Below, in pieces: positions 11,611-23,490 of a stretch of 64,000 bases of DNA. Within the stretch, counting starts at the first letter, position 1, and every line of letters begins with the position of its first letter. Under the pieces are notes generated by a model. It searched no databases, was not told the DNA's origin, and worked only from the letters and a program-made list of their open reading frames with translations. Origin of the DNA: Adiantum capillus-veneris (Eukaryota; Streptophyta; Polypodiopsida; Polypodiales; Pteridaceae); NCBI GenBank assembly GCA_014529385.2, contig CM043947.1, positions 133,441,891 to 133,505,890 of the forward strand, written 5' to 3'. The translations under genes and the position numbers were made by a program.

Positions 11611-12435
11611 CCATCCTCCATGATTTAGTAAGTTCCAGTTAGTAAATCATGAACGTATATTAACCCACAAATCTTCATGCAAACCACCTGGATCATATGG
11701 CATAAAGTCAATTGCCCTAGACCATGCATGTATCTGTCACCTCTTGGGTCAAAAGCTAGCTGAATATCTCCTACATCATAGGGTAACAGCAGGCCCCATA
11801 TAACATTAGGTAGCACTAGATACTGCCATATCCCCTGTGCAACTGGCTCATCCAATTGTCGATCATCAACCACAGGTAAAAGCATTGGAAGTGCACCTTC
11901 ACTTTCAGTAGTATTGGAATCCCAATCATACATATCTGAATACATCAAGTCTTTGGTAAAACTCTCTTCATTAGGCTCACAAGATGCATCAAAAAACAAT
12001 TCTCTATCTTATGGAGGCTCAAAATCAAGTAGATCCTCATCCAACAACTGCATAAGGTCATCATCAGCTATATCTAAACAAACTTGCTCAACCATGTATC
12101 TAGATTGATTAGTATCCTTAGCATCTGTATTTGAGAACCCTTCCAAATATTCATCCAATAAGCACATAGAATCTAGGTCCATCGCTTCAAAAGGCTTTTC
12201 CATCTTGCACATCTCAGGTTGCTCCAGTAAACTAAGATTTCCACATATGACATGCATACTAAACGCATCTACTGTAAACTTCTCTTCAAGTCTTTCACCC
12301 TTGTCTCGATATCTTTGCACTTCTGTATCACAAAGTTTAGCATGCACATTGGGAATTTCATCTACTGCCCTGTCTATGTCCTCGGCACAACAAAACCAAT
12401 CATATTCAACATCAAGAAATTGCACATCACTATGC
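11611..12435 (-). pseudogene. Acidic retroelement ORF relic (E9, distal part)
   Basis: Two minus-strand segments in the same frame (12425-12009 and 11999-11625) are separated by one stop near 12006. The protein is rich in Asp and Glu (e.g. DDDLMQLLDEDLLDFEPP). No domain is recognised. It is the continuation, across the copia insertion, of the gag-side element at 22108-23490, because the insertion is bounded by the repeat TATGC. Its job is unknown. Confidence 0.5.
12431..12435. repeat. Left TSD TATGC of copia insertion
   Basis: TATGC here matches 22103-22107 exactly, directly outside the two outermost LTRs. Confidence 0.75.
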
Positions 12436-12520
12436 TATTAGGAAATAAGACGTAGCTAAGTAGATAATTGAGTAGATTACTTAATGGAGAGAGATAATTT
12501 TCACACACAAGAGATTATAG

Positions 12521-12583
<63 letters not shown>

Positions 12584-13156
12584 CTCAATATACGTGGTTC
12601 ACCCAATGTGGGCTACCTCCACGGGAAAGCAGCCACTCAATGGCTTTAGTACTTCAAAACAAGAAGTAGGTTACAAAGGGATTATACCCTTTTGGAGCTC
12701 CCACCTTGCTTCACTCTCACCACCTCACACCCACTTTCTTGCATCAACTTCAGACTATGAAATGTGTGTAGAAATGGCCTCCTTTTATAGGCCAAAACGG
12801 CTGCCGTCTCTCATGAGAGGCAACCATGTGTAGCCGCCCTTGTGTAGATAAGTCCAAAATCGGACCCTCCAATCCTTCCACGTGTGGCCGCCCTTGAGAA
12901 GACAAGTCCGCTTTTGAATTCGGCCACCAACCATTGACTTCGGACCACCGGCCAACCGACTGGTCGTTTTTCAACCACTTTTCGGCCGCCATCCGGCCAT
13001 AATATTTCGACAAAAAGAAATATTTCATGAAAATTTTGGTTTTCGGCGAGTTATTTTTCTTCACGCACGATGGATTCTCCTCATAATGGGGGCCTTACAA
13101 ATGTGCCTTTTTACCACAGAAAATTACAAGGGGTAAATCAGGCTCCATACTTAACA
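12436..13156 (-). mobile_element. Copia LTR1 (721 bp)
   Basis: The plus strand runs from TATTAGG (TGTTAGG in the other copies) to CTTAACA. It contains (GA)n at about 12524-12579 and a minus-strand TATA box in CCTATAAAAGGAGG near 12780-12795. It is followed at 13157 by ATCTCCCACTTGG, the complement of the copia polypurine tract. Confidence 0.85.
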
Positions 13157-13975
13157 ATCTCCCACTTGGAGACTGATCTCCAAACCAAACCTATGACTGC
13201 TTTCCATCCTTGCTTCTTATCCTTGAATGCCGATTGAAGATGAGCAAAAACTCAACTTCTCCTTGTTGACCACCTTTGTAAACATGTCTGCAGGATTTTC
13301 ACTTGTATGCACCTTTCCTAGCTTTAGCTGTCCCTCTTCCAAAAGAGTGCGTATGAAGTGATATCTCACCTCAATGTGCTTTGTCCTTGAATGAAAGGTT
13401 GATTTCTTTGCAAGATGGATAGCGCTTTGTCTATCACTGTAAAAGACACAAATGTCTTGTTTGAATCCAAGCTCTTCTAAGAATCTCTGAAGCCACATAA
13501 TTTCTTTGCTTGCCTCCGTCATTGCTACATACTCTGCTTCTGTGTTAGAAAGTGAGACCACTTTCTACAGCTTTGAAGCCCAACTTATTGCCGTGCCTCT
13601 AAATATGAAGACATAGCCTGTAGTGCTCCTTCGAGTATCTTTGTCACCTGCCATATCTGCATCAGTATACCCTTGAGAAAAATATCAGTTCCTCCAAAAT
13701 ACAAACCATTTGTTGTTGTTCCTTTTAGATACCTAAGTATCCACTTCACAGCTTGCCAATGCTCTTTATGTGGGTTGTCCATGAGTCTACTTATAACTCC
13801 GACTGCATGTGCAATATCTGGTCTTGTCCAAACCATAGCATACATAAGAGAACCTACCACTACAACATATGGAACTTTAGACATATAGGCTATCTCCTCT
13901 TGTGTCTTTGGACACATATCCTTGGTTAGTTTAAAGTGACCAGCCAAAGGTGTACATGAAGAAGGATTTTTCTGA
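13157..13975 (-). pseudogene. Copia pol 3' end, unit d (RT C-term and RNase H)
   Basis: The minus strand encodes GSLMYAMVWTRPDIAHAVG (end of copia RT), then SLSNTEAEYVAMTEASKEI and SENPADMFTKVV (copia RNase H end). It lacks the short deletion carried by units b and c. Frame shifts near 13570-13680 break it. At about 13975 it is joined to gypsy E7. Confidence 0.85.
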
Positions 13976-14125
13976 TGAAGTGTCAGTATCGCTACCCTCC
14001 TCAATAATCGGTGCTAGTGGATCTAGCCTTGCCTGAGTTACACTCTCCTCGGTGGATACTAAGCTACCTTGGTCACCTGCCACCTTTTGGTCTCTAAAAA
14101 TGTATCTTCCTGATCTTAAATTCAT
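13976..14125 (-). pseudogene. Gag N-terminus of gypsy E7
   Basis: The minus-strand ATG at 14125 starts MNLRSGRYIFRDQ and goes on with VSTEESVTQARLDPLAP, resembling E4 gag at 60711 (MNLRCSR, RVSTEESVNQ). It is cut after about 50 codons where copia pol begins. Confidence 0.75.
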
Positions 14126-14157
14126 CAAACTTATCAATGTGACTTATTACAACAACC

Positions 14158-14166
14158 ACTCACCTG
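14158..14166 (-). promoter_or_regulatory. Possible 5' splice site before E7 gag
   Basis: The minus strand reads CAG|GTGAGT, 38 nt before the gag ATG. E4 has AG|GTAAGT 33 nt before its gag ATG. Splicing itself is inferred. Confidence 0.35.
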
Positions 14167-14542
14167 GCAAAGGATCAGTCTCCGCACAACTTCTTGCTTT
14201 GCCGCTGAATATACCTATACACAAGCGTTTAATTTCGCCAATCGAATCAAAGCATCTAACTACTAGAGGTGATTTTAGTAATGATTGGTATAAATGGAGA
14301 ATTAACCTCAACCACTAGTGTATTTTATACACTACTGATGTTCCGGATTATGTCTGCTAATCTGGAACTGTACTTCCCTCAGATGTTGGTCAATTTATGT
14401 GGAAATTTTGAATTCTGTCTTGGCTCCATCAAAAGGTCAAACAAGGTCCAAATTCACTTCTGAAAGAAGTTCTGGAACCCTTAAGCCAAATGGAATCTCA
14501 TTGTATAAGCTCAATCAACTTTTATGTTCAGTAAGCCCCAGT

Positions 14543-14566
14543 AGACATCCTACGCGTTGGATGTCT
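14543..14566. repeat. Palindrome 1 of E7 leader
   Basis: 24 bp: AGACATCCTACG followed by CGTTGGATGTCT; one pair is mismatched. Nearest edge is 418 nt from the gag ATG. Confidence 0.85.
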
Positions 14567-14818
14567 CCTGCTCTGTTTTGCCTGGATTTTTGCACTATGG
14601 ATTCCCCTTCATATGCTGAGTCCACAGCTGTTTTTATCTTTTGATTTGGACACCTATAAGCTGGTCAATGGATCAGAAATCTGTTCCGACAGCCTGCTGC
14701 TGGTCTTGATCAGTCTAATCAACCCCAATTTGGACCAAAATTGACTAGGAGGCTTGCCTTAGGCTATACAACACCCTGCTAGGCCTACAGTTAGTATTTG
14801 GCTTCAATTTCTTGCTTT

Positions 14819-14842
14819 AGACATCCTACGTGTAGCATGTCT
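14819..14842. repeat. Palindrome 2 of E7 leader
   Basis: 24 bp: AGACATCCTACG followed by TGTAGCATGTCT, imperfect at two pairs. 694 nt from the gag ATG. Confidence 0.8.
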
Positions 14843-14942
14843 TTTTGCTCAGAATGGCTTCAAATGCAAGCACAGACTCCTCTTGAGGTGCTGATCACTT
14901 TGGTATGCTGAAAATTAAGTTTGGAGTGCAAAATCACAAAGA

Positions 14943-14966
14943 TGACATCGTATGCGTGGGATGTCT
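14943..14966. repeat. Palindrome 3 of E7 leader
   Basis: 24 bp: TGACATCGTATG followed by CGTGGGATGTCT, the most decayed copy. 818 nt from the gag ATG. Confidence 0.7.
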
Positions 14967-15391
14967 TCTTGGTCTGTTTGACCCCAGAATTGACCCACAA
15001 CTTCCCCTTGATGTCAACAACTCAGTGGTATGCTTAGATTTTGGTTTGGATTTCAAAAGTCCCCAATTTTAGCTGTTCTAGTCTTTTTGTGGTCAAAAGT
15101 GCTGAAGTCTGCTTAGAACCCAAATTTTTTTTTTAACCCAAATGAGATGAAACCTCTCTCAGTCACTCAATATATCATGCAGATCATGCCTATGTAGTCA
15201 TCCTATGGTTTTGGTCTTAAAATAATGCCTTCGCACAATTTGGGTAGGATGTCTGGCAATTTCAGTCTATCTGGCCTTATCCTGTCAAGATATGGTCAAA
15301 TTTTCACTTTCCACGTGAAAATAGGGTAAAACCTACCTTCTGAACACACTGGTCAACTCAAAATTCCAAAATTCCCACACGATTAGCCTGT

Positions 15392-15415
15392 AGACATCCT
15401 ACGCGTAGGATGTCT
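15392..15415. repeat. Perfect palindrome 4 of E7 leader
   Basis: AGACATCCTACG followed by its exact reverse complement. All 12 pairs match, with a CGCG centre. 1267 nt from the gag ATG. Confidence 0.9.
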
Positions 15416-15919
15416 CCTGGCTTAAAATTAAATTTTTTTTTGGACAAAAATGCTCTTGATGCTTTGTAGCTCTATCAAAAACACTCACAGTAACTTTTGG
15501 ACTTCACTTCAGCTTTCAAACACGCCTTTGCGTCTTTTACAACCTTGTGATGAATCTAACAAGCAAGTATACATGCATGAAGTGCTCTAGATCTTGAGTC
15601 ATGATGTCCTACTTACTCTACTCCTACTCATCATGTGAAATGGTGATAATCATTGTGTTGGTTGCTTCCTGGCCTCTCCGGACTCTCAAGCTCTCCTCTC
15701 ACCGCTTCTACCACTCAAACTCCTACTCTTCACAACACAACTCAACTAAAAACTACATAAGTCGAAGGATTTAGGCCAGGCACACGCTCCCTATACTCCC
15801 TCTAAGACCTAGAGAGTCCTCCACCCTCTGATCCTATCTAAATGTAAAATGTGACTCTTGGCAAGCCAAAGAATCCCTATCCTCAAGGACTAGTCTCGGT
15901 CACCTACCTAAGGTCTTCG

Positions 15920-15937
15920 TCCCCGGCAACGGTGCCA
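15920..15937 (-). promoter_or_regulatory. E7 PBS, tRNA-Asp type
   Basis: The minus strand reads TGGCACCGTTGCCGGGGA, one base different from the plant Asp-tRNA site TGGCGCCGTTGCCGGGGA. One base separates it from the LTR. Confidence 0.85.
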
Positions 15938-15938
15938 A

Positions 15939-16862
15939 TGTTGGACGAATACGCCTCGACGGACGTCAGCACAGCGAGAACCCACCTAACAAGATTTGTC
16001 AGCTAAGGACGAAGCTCGACCCGCTCGTGGAACCAAGCATAGGGTGTCATCCTACACTCGATCGACTCCTAACTAATTCCAACAGAGGTCTCTACCCAAT
16101 GTTTAAGTCACAGCCTTCAAGAGTGCATAAGAGGAAACTTCCTACAACGCTTTCTAGAGCCGAACACCCATCAAACAATCTCAAAACACCACAGAACTTA
16201 AAGGAGGCCCTACTAACACCAATAGGTCGCTCTTCCTAAGGTCTATGAACCAAAACCCCAACCCAAAACAGCTGGTGCAGAATCATGTAGGATGTCTGGC
16301 CGAAATTTGTAGATCATTTTTTCAAAATCTAAAGTGCCTAATGTGTAGCTCTACTCAATGCGAACGCATGGATATGCTGCGATGCAAAATCGAACAACGC
16401 ATGCTCACAGAATCACCAGATGAAGCTCGTAGATGGAGCTCACAAAATCAGACCGTACGCGCACAGTGTAGGTATTGACGCGTAGCTCTCGTCGGGGGCA
16501 ACACGCTGCACTTCTCCGCACTCGATTCCGACCACCGATGCGTGCGTAGCGTGAAGATGAAGCTCTCACTCTCTCTCATACACAATACGCTCACTCACAG
16601 ACTTCAAAACTTTTTAAAATGACAAAAGGTCCTTTCATTAAGGTCAAAAAGTTATATAAATGCCTTACAATTCTCAAACCCTAATGTTCCAATTTAACCA
16701 TCTACTCAATCGAAATGTCAAAAGTGGGATACAATCTAGAAACTTCTGTAAGCCCCAATATTTACAAGGTAAAATGTCTCGTTTCCTCAATAATTGAATA
16801 ATTACAAAAAATAATAATCTACCGAGCAGTCATTTTCCGTAGGGTGTGTCCAGCTTCTAACA
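15939..16862 (-). mobile_element. E7 5' LTR (924 bp)
   Basis: On the minus strand it starts TGTTAGAAGC and ends CCAACA beside the PBS. Length and first ten bases match the E4 LTR (929 bp, TGCTAGGAGC). A TATA-like TTATATAA lies near 16650. At 16287-16297 it holds GTAGGATGTCT, half of the leader palindrome. Its outer edge lies inside copia LTR2, so E7 inserted into the copia array. The 3' part of E7 was later lost. Confidence 0.8.
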
Positions 16863-17206
16863 TTGCATTAGCTTCACACTATGAAATTTGTGTAGAAATG
16901 GCCTCCTTTGATAGGCCAAAAGGGCTGCCCTCTCTCATGAGAGGCAACCATGTGTACCCACCCTTGTGTAGATAAGTCCAAATCGAACCCTCCAATCCGT
17001 CCATGTGTGGCCACCCTTGAGAAGACAAGTCCGCTTTTGAATTCGGCCACCGGCCACACTGGCCATTGACTATCGGTGAGTTATTTTATTTTTCGGTGAG
17101 TTATTTTTCTTCATGCACGATGGCTTCTCCTCATAATGGGGGCCTTACAAATGTGCGTTTTTACCATAGAAAATTACAATGGGTAAATCAGGATCCATAC
17201 TTAACA
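16863..17206 (-). mobile_element. Copia LTR2, partial
   Basis: Matches the right half of LTR3 from TTGCATTAGCTTCACAC to CTTAACA; the left half with the GA tract is missing, replaced by E7. A copia polypurine tract complement follows at 17207. Confidence 0.85.
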
Positions 17207-18079
17207 ATCTCCCACTTGGAGACTGATCTCCAAACCAAACGTGTGACTGCTTTCCATCCTGGCTTCTTTTCCTTGAATGCCGATTGAAGATGAGCAAAAG
17301 CTCAACTTCTCCTGGTTGACCACCTTTGTAAATATGTCTGCAGGATTTTCACTTGTATGTACCTTTCCTAGCTTTAGCTGTCCCTCTTCCAAAAGAATGC
17401 CTATGAAGTAATATCTCACCTCAATGTGCTTTGTCCTTGAATGAAAGGTTGAGTTCTTCGTAAGATGGATAGCGCTTTGGATATCATTGTACAAGACACA
17501 AATGCCTTGTTTGAATCCAAGCTCTTCTAAGAATCTGTGAAGCCACATAATTTCATTGCTTGCCTCCATCATTGCTACATACTCTGCTTCCGTGGTAGAA
17601 AGTGAGACCACTTTCTATAGCTTTGAAGCCCAGATTACTCCTGTTCCTCCAACCGTGAAGACATAGCCCATAGTGCTCCTTTGAGTATCTTTGTCACCTG
17701 CCATATCTGCATTAGAATACCCTTGAAGAAAAATATCAGTTCCTCCAAAATACAAAGCATTTTTTGTTGTCCGTTTTAGATACCTAAGTATCCACTACAC
17801 AGCTTGCCAATACTCTTTACTTGGGTTGTCCATGAACCTACTTACAACTCCCACTGCATGTGCAATGTCTCGCCTTGTTCAGACCATAGCATACATAACA
17901 GATCCTACCATTATAGCATATGGAACTTTAGACATATAGGCTATCTCCTCTTGTGTCTTTGGACACATATCCTTGGTTAGTTTAAAGTGACCAGGTAAAG
18001 GTGTAGAAACTGGTTTTGCACTTTGCATTGCAAACCTTTCTAGTATCTTCTTGATGTAATCCTCTTGAGATAGCTAAGT
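17207..18079 (-). pseudogene. Copia pol 3' end, unit a
   Basis: Copia RT C-terminus and RNase H on the minus strand (SLSTTEAEYVAMMEASNEIM near 17600-17540). It begins on the minus strand with LSQEDYIKK right after the LTR3 end, so gag, protease, integrase and most of RT are absent. It lacks the short deletion shared by units b and c. Broken by stops. Confidence 0.85.
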
Positions 18080-18166
18080 TGTTAGGAAATAAGACGTAGC
18101 TAAGTAGATAATTGAGTAGATTACTTAATGGAGAGAGATAATTTTCACACACAAGAGATTATGGAG

Positions 18167-18198
<32 letters not shown>

Positions 18199-18799
18199 AC
18201 ACATTGTGTACGTGGTTCACCCGATGTGGGCTACGTCCACGAGAAAGCAGCCACTCAATGGCTTTAGTACTTCAAAACAAGAAGTGGGTTACAAAGGGAT
18301 TATACAGTTTTGAGCTCCCACCTTACTTCACTCTCACCACCTCACACCCACCTTATTGCATCAACTTCACACTACGAAATTTGTGTAGAAATGGCCTCCT
18401 TTTCTAGGCCAAAAGGGCTGCCCTCTCTCATGAGAGGCAACCATGTGTAGCCACCCTTGTATGGATAAGTCCAAATCGGACCCTCCAATCCGCCCATGTG
18501 TGGCCGTCCTTGAGAAGACAAGTCCGCTTTTGAATTCGGCCACTAGCCACCGGGCATTGACTTCTGATCACCGGCTACCGGCCAACTGGCCAACCGATCA
18601 GTCATTTTCCGACCACTTTTCGGCCGTCGTCCGACTATAATATTCCGTGAAAATTTTGGTTTTCAAAGAGTGATTTTATTTTTTGGCGAGTTATTTTTCT
18701 TTAAGCATGATGGATTCTCCTCATAATGGGGGACTTACAAATGTGCTTTTTTACCACCACAAAAAATTACAAGCGGTAAATCAAGCTCCATACTTAGCA
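18080..18799 (-). mobile_element. Copia LTR3 (720 bp)
   Basis: Runs TGTTAGG to CTTAGCA on the plus strand. It carries a GA tract (about 18168-18197, interrupted by AAA) and the same outer promoter sequences as LTR1. Confidence 0.85.
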
Positions 18800-19665
18800 A
18801 TCTGCCACTTGGAGACTGATCTCCAAACCAAACCTGTGCCTGCTTTCCATCCTGGCTTCTTATCCTTGAATGCCGATTGAAGATGAGCAAGCAAAATCTC
18901 AAATTCTCCTTGTTGACCACCTTTGTAAACATGTCTGCAGGATTTTCACTTGTATGCACCTTTCCTAGCTTTAGCTGTCCCTCTTCCAAAAGAGTGCGTA
19001 TGAAGTGATATCTCACCTCAATGTGCTTTGTCCTTGAATGAAAGACTGAGATGGATAGCGCTTTGGCTATCACTATACAAGACACAAATGTCTTGTCTGA
19101 ATCCAAGCTCTTCTAAGAATCTGTGAAGCCACATAATTTCTTTGCTTGCCTCCGTCATTGCTACATACTCTACTTCCGTGGTAGAAAGTGAGACCACTTT
19201 CTCGAGCTTTGAAGCCCATCTTACTGCTATGCCTCCAACCGTAAGGACATACCCCGTAGTGCTCCTTCGAGTATCTTTGTCACGTGCCATATCTGCATCA
19301 GTATCCCCTTGAAGAAAAATATCAGTTCCTCCAGAATACAAAGCATTTGTTGTTGTCCCTTTTAGATACCTAAGTATCCACTTCACAGCTTGCGAATGCT
19401 CTTTACCTGGGTTGTCCATAAACCTACTTACAACTCCCACTGTATGTGCAATGTCTGGCCTTGTCCAAACCATAGCATACATAAGAGAACCTACCACTGC
19501 AGCATATGTAACTTTAGACATATAGGCTATCTCCTCTTGTGTCTATGGACACATATCCTTGGTTAGTTTAAAGTGACCAGGCAAAGGTGTAGAAATTGGT
19601 TTTGCATTTTGCATTGCAAACCCGTCTAGTACCTTCTTGATGTAATCCTCTTGAGATAGCTAAGT
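18800..19665 (-). pseudogene. Copia pol 3' end, unit b
   Basis: Copia RT end and RNase [57 protein letters not shown] deletion of about 10 bases near 19045 turns AIHL-x-STFHSRTKH into AIHLSLSFKDKAH by frame change. Unit c has the same lesion, so b and c are the closest pair. Confidence 0.85.
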
Positions 19666-19750
19666 TGTTAGGAAATAAGACATAGCTAAGTAGATAATTG
19701 AGTAGATTACTTAATGGAGAGAGATAATTTTCACACACAAGAGATTATAG

Positions 19751-19793
<43 letters not shown>

Positions 19794-20495
19794 CACGATA
19801 TAAGTGGTTCACCCAATGTGGGCTACGTCCACGGGAAATCAGCCACTCATTGGCTTTAGTACTTCAAAACAAGAAGTAGGTTACAAAGGGATTATACCGT
19901 TTTGGAGATCCCGCCTTGCTTCAGTCACTCAATGGCTTTAGTACTTCAAAACAAGAAGTAGGTTACAAAGGGATTATACCGTTTTGGAGCTCCCGCCTTG
20001 CTTCAGTCTCACCACCTCACACCCACATTGTTGCATCAACTTCATGCTATGAAAAGTGTGTAGAAATGGCCTCCTTTTATAGGCCAAAAGGGCTGCCCTC
20101 TCTCATGAGAGGCAACCATGTATAGCCGTCCTTGTGTAGATAAGTCCAAATCGGACTCTCTAATCCGCCCATGTGTGGCCGCCCTTGAGAAGACAAGTCC
20201 GATTTTGAATTCGGCCACCGGCCATTGAATTTCAACCACCGGCCACCGTCCATTGACTACCAGCCACCGGCCAATCGACCGGTCGTTTTCCGACCACTTT
20301 TCGGCCGCCGTTCGGCCATAATATTTTGGCAAAAAGGAATAGGTCATGAAAATTTTGGTTTCCGGCAAGTGATTTTATTTTCTGGCGAGTTATGTTTCTT
20401 CCTGCACGATAGCTTCTCCTCATAATGGGGGCCTTACAAATGTGCGGTTTTACCACAAAAAATTACAAGGGGTAAATTAGGCTCCATACTTAACA
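19666..20495 (-). mobile_element. Copia LTR4 (830 bp) with internal duplication
   Basis: TGTTAGG to CTTAACA. An 82-bp segment beginning TGGCTTTAGTACTTCAAAAC is present twice, at 19851 and 19933, explaining its greater length. GA tract at about 19754-19789. Confidence 0.85.
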
Positions 20496-21333
20496 GTCTT
20501 CCACTTGGGGATTGATCTCCAAACCAAACGTGTGACTGCTTTCCATCCTGGCTTCTTTTCCTTGAATGCCGATTGAAGATGAGCAAAAGCTCAACTTCTC
20601 CTGGTTAACCACCTTTGTAAATATGTCTGCAGGATTTTCACTTGTATGTACCTTTCCTAGCTTTAGCTGTCCCTCTTCCAAAAGAGTGCATATGAAGTGA
20701 TATCTCACCTCAATGTGCTTTGTCCTGGAATGAAAGACTGAGATGGATAGCGCTTTGGCTATCATTGTACAAGACACAAATGTCTCGTCTGAATCCAAGC
20801 TCTTCTAAGAATCTGTGAAACCACATAATTTCTTTGCTTGCCTCCGTCATTGCTACATACTTTGCTTCCGTGGTAGAAAGTGAGAACCTTACTGCTGTGC
20901 CTCCAACCGTGAAGACATAGCCCATAGTGCTCCTTCGAGTGTCTTTGTCACCTGCCATATCTGCATCAGTATACCCTTGAAGAAAAATATCAGTTTCTCC
21001 AAAATACAAAGCATTTGTTGTTGTCCCTTTTAGATACCTAAGTATCCACTTCACAGCTTTCCAATAATCTTTACCTGGGTTGTCCATGAACCTACTTACA
21101 ACTCCCACTGCATGTGAAATGTCTCGCCTTGTCCAGACCATAGCATACATAAGAGATCCTATCATTATAGCATATGGAACTTTAGATATATAGGCTACCT
21201 CCTCTTGTGTCTTTGGACACATATCCTTGGTTAGTTTAAAGTGACCAGGTAAAGGTGTAGAAACTGGTTTTGCATTTTGCATTGCAAACCTTTCTAGTAC
21301 CTTCTTGATGTAATCCTCTTGAGATAGCTAAGT
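20496..21333 (-). pseudogene. Copia pol 3' end, unit c
   Basis: The longest surviving copia frame of the array (21282-20710 plus the next frame): [35 protein letters not shown], then RNase H. It shares unit b's frame-breaking deletion and has its own loss of about 24 bases near 20885. Confidence 0.85.
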
Positions 21334-22102
21334 TGTTAGGAAATAAGACATAGCTAAGTAGATAATTGAGTAGATTACTTAATGGAGAGAGATAATTTTC
21401 ACACACAAGAGATTATAGAGTAGAGAGAGAGAGAGAAAGAGAGAGTACACATTGTGTACGTGGTTCACCCGATGTGGGCTACGTCCACGAGAAAGCAGCC
21501 ACTCAATGGCTTTAGTAGTTCAAAACAAGAAGTGGGTTACAAAGGGTCACAAGAAGTGGGTTACAAGAACTTTTGAAGCTCCCGCCTTACTTCACTCTCA
21601 CCACCTCACACCCACCTTATTGCATCAACTTCACACTATGAAATTTGTGTAGAAATGGCCTCCTTTTCTAGGCCAAAAGGGCTGCCCTCTCTCATGAGAG
21701 GCAACCATGTGTAGCCACCCTTGTATAGATAAGTCCAAATCGGACCCTCCAATCCGCCCATGTGTGGCCGCCCTTGAGAAGACAAGTCCGCTTTTGAATT
21801 CGGCCACCGGCCAAACCGGCGATTGACTTCCGACCACCAGCCATCGGCCATTGATTACCGGCCACCAACCAACCACCCAACTGACAGGTCGTTTTTCGAC
21901 CACTTTTCGACCGCCGTTCGGCCATAATATTCCGACGAAAAGGAATATTCCATTAAAATTTTGCATTTCCGGCGAGTGATTTTTTTTTTCGATGAGTTAT
22001 TTTTCTTCATGCACGATGGCTTCTCCTCATAATGGGGGCCTTACAAATGTGCGTTTTTACCACAAAAAATTACAAGGGATAAATGAGGCTCCATACTTAA
22101 CA
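21334..22102 (-). mobile_element. Copia LTR5 (769 bp), outer 5' LTR
   Basis: TGTTAGG to CTTAACA, followed by TATGC, the target duplication. No PBS is found on its inner side. The junction goes straight into pol (LSQEDYIKK), showing the internal deletion. Confidence 0.85.
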
Positions 22103-22107
22103 TATGC
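22103..22107. repeat. Right TSD TATGC
   Basis: Exact match to 12431-12435. Confidence 0.75.
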
Positions 22108-23490
22108 ACCCCCTCTAAATGAGCATCATCAAGCTCATGATCATTCTACCCTAGTGTGAGCCCTATGTCACAAAATCTTGATAAAGAATAAGTTTGGTCC
22201 CTTTCTAAATCACCAGCAAATTCAGGATTAATTTGCCAGATCGGTAGCTCTAGGTCACAGAAACTTGTCAAAGAAGGAGTGTGAACCCGCTCTAATTCAT
22301 CATCATCACGATTTTCCACTTTGGTAGCTGTGCGTCACAACTACTTGTCAATGAGGGAGTCTGCACCCCCTCTGAATCAACATTTTGCAGATCTTCAAGC
22401 ACATACTCTTGCTTAACAAGTCCTCAAAATCTAGTACATCCAAATTGGGTAAATCTGGTATACCCAAATCCATGGTCCTGTTGCTCTCAAGAGTAGTCCT
22501 ACTTTGACCTATAACATTTGTATCATCAATCAATGCTATGATAGAATCTGCACCAGTATCATCAATCAACTCTATGATAGAATCTGCACTTGTATCATCA
22601 ATCAACTCTATGGTAGAATTTGTACCATAAAATGTTTTCTCTAATTCTGAGTCAGTAGAGAAAATGTATCAGTTGTAACTGAATCTTCCTACATGTCTAC
22701 TTGAATATGGCTGCACTCATTCACCTGTACAATTTCTTCTAAAGATTCAACCAATTTGTTGTTTTGATTCCTTGATTTCTTTTCCTCCTGTACTGCCTGT
22801 ATAAGCTCTTTGAAAAATTCACCCTGTGTATCCTAAACCTATAGAGCCTCACCCTTAAAGATGCCTACTTCATGCAAGGCATCTGCTAAACCCAATTTTT
22901 TATACACAGCTTCAACTATATCTTCATCATTAGCTTGTAAGAAGGTAGCATCCTGTACAATACACTCATCAATTACAGCTTCTAACTTTGACCGTACTTG
23001 TCCTCGAATATCTATGTAGTTTGGTAGACTAGGACTCTGTTCTTCATAGCTTGCATAATGCTCATAACTTACCTGTACAATAGCATCTTTGAAATATTCC
23101 CAATTGTCGTTGTGCAAGATTTGGTAACCTCTTGAATCTGCTCCTTGAGATCTGAACTCAATAACTGCTCAAAAGATCTGACCATTAACTCTTCAGGTAT
23201 GCCTCTTAACTTAGTTTCCAGTTCATAGCACTCAAGGTAACCTTCTGGATTGTCTCCATCAAAAACTCACCTCTTGTCGTATACCGCATCTAAAGCTGCA
23301 TCCAAAGCTTCATCCATTTGATTTTTCTTCTTTATGGTCTCCATTTCAAGCAGAGATCCTTGAACCAATTGAAGCATCTTCAAAAAATATGGAATTGTTG
23401 ACTTATCATCAAAACCATTTGCACTTAACTCTGCAATCATATTCATTATTTGCTCTAAATTCTCCATTCGTACATCCCACCCCGGCTCAT
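22108..23490 (-). pseudogene. Gag relic of E9
   Basis: Starts on the minus strand near 23467 (MENLEQIMNMIAELS) and includes KMLQLVQGSLLEME, DNPEGYLECYELETKL, the segment 23117-22839 (HNDNWEYFKDAIVQVSYEHY) and a stretch of near-repeats of IDDTSADSIIELIDDT (about 22605-22500). It is homologous to the E8 start at 8029-8340. Interrupted by stops. Continues past the copia insertion at 12435-11611. Confidence 0.65.

Larger units (their letters stand above)
14126..15919 (-). other. E7 leader with palindrome set
   Basis: 1.8 kb between PBS and gag with no open frame. It holds four full palindromes built on AGACATCCTACG and its complement, at 14543, 14819, 14943 and 15392, plus two separated half-sites at 15195 and 15243. 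Between them is TG- and CAAA-rich diverged DNA. Confidence 0.75.
12436..22102 (-). mobile_element. Tandem copia array in one insertion site
   Basis: The order along the plus strand is LTR1, pol, [gypsy E7], LTR2 part, pol, LTR3, pol, LTR4, pol, LTR5, all minus strand. Three pol segments end at the same LTR junction, so one internally deleted copia (5' LTR joined to the 3' part of pol) was copied in tandem. LTR3 start to LTR4 start is 1,586 bp. LTR4 start to LTR5 start is 1,668 bp, the difference being an 82-bp duplication in LTR4. The TATGC duplication shows a single original insertion. Confidence 0.8.
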
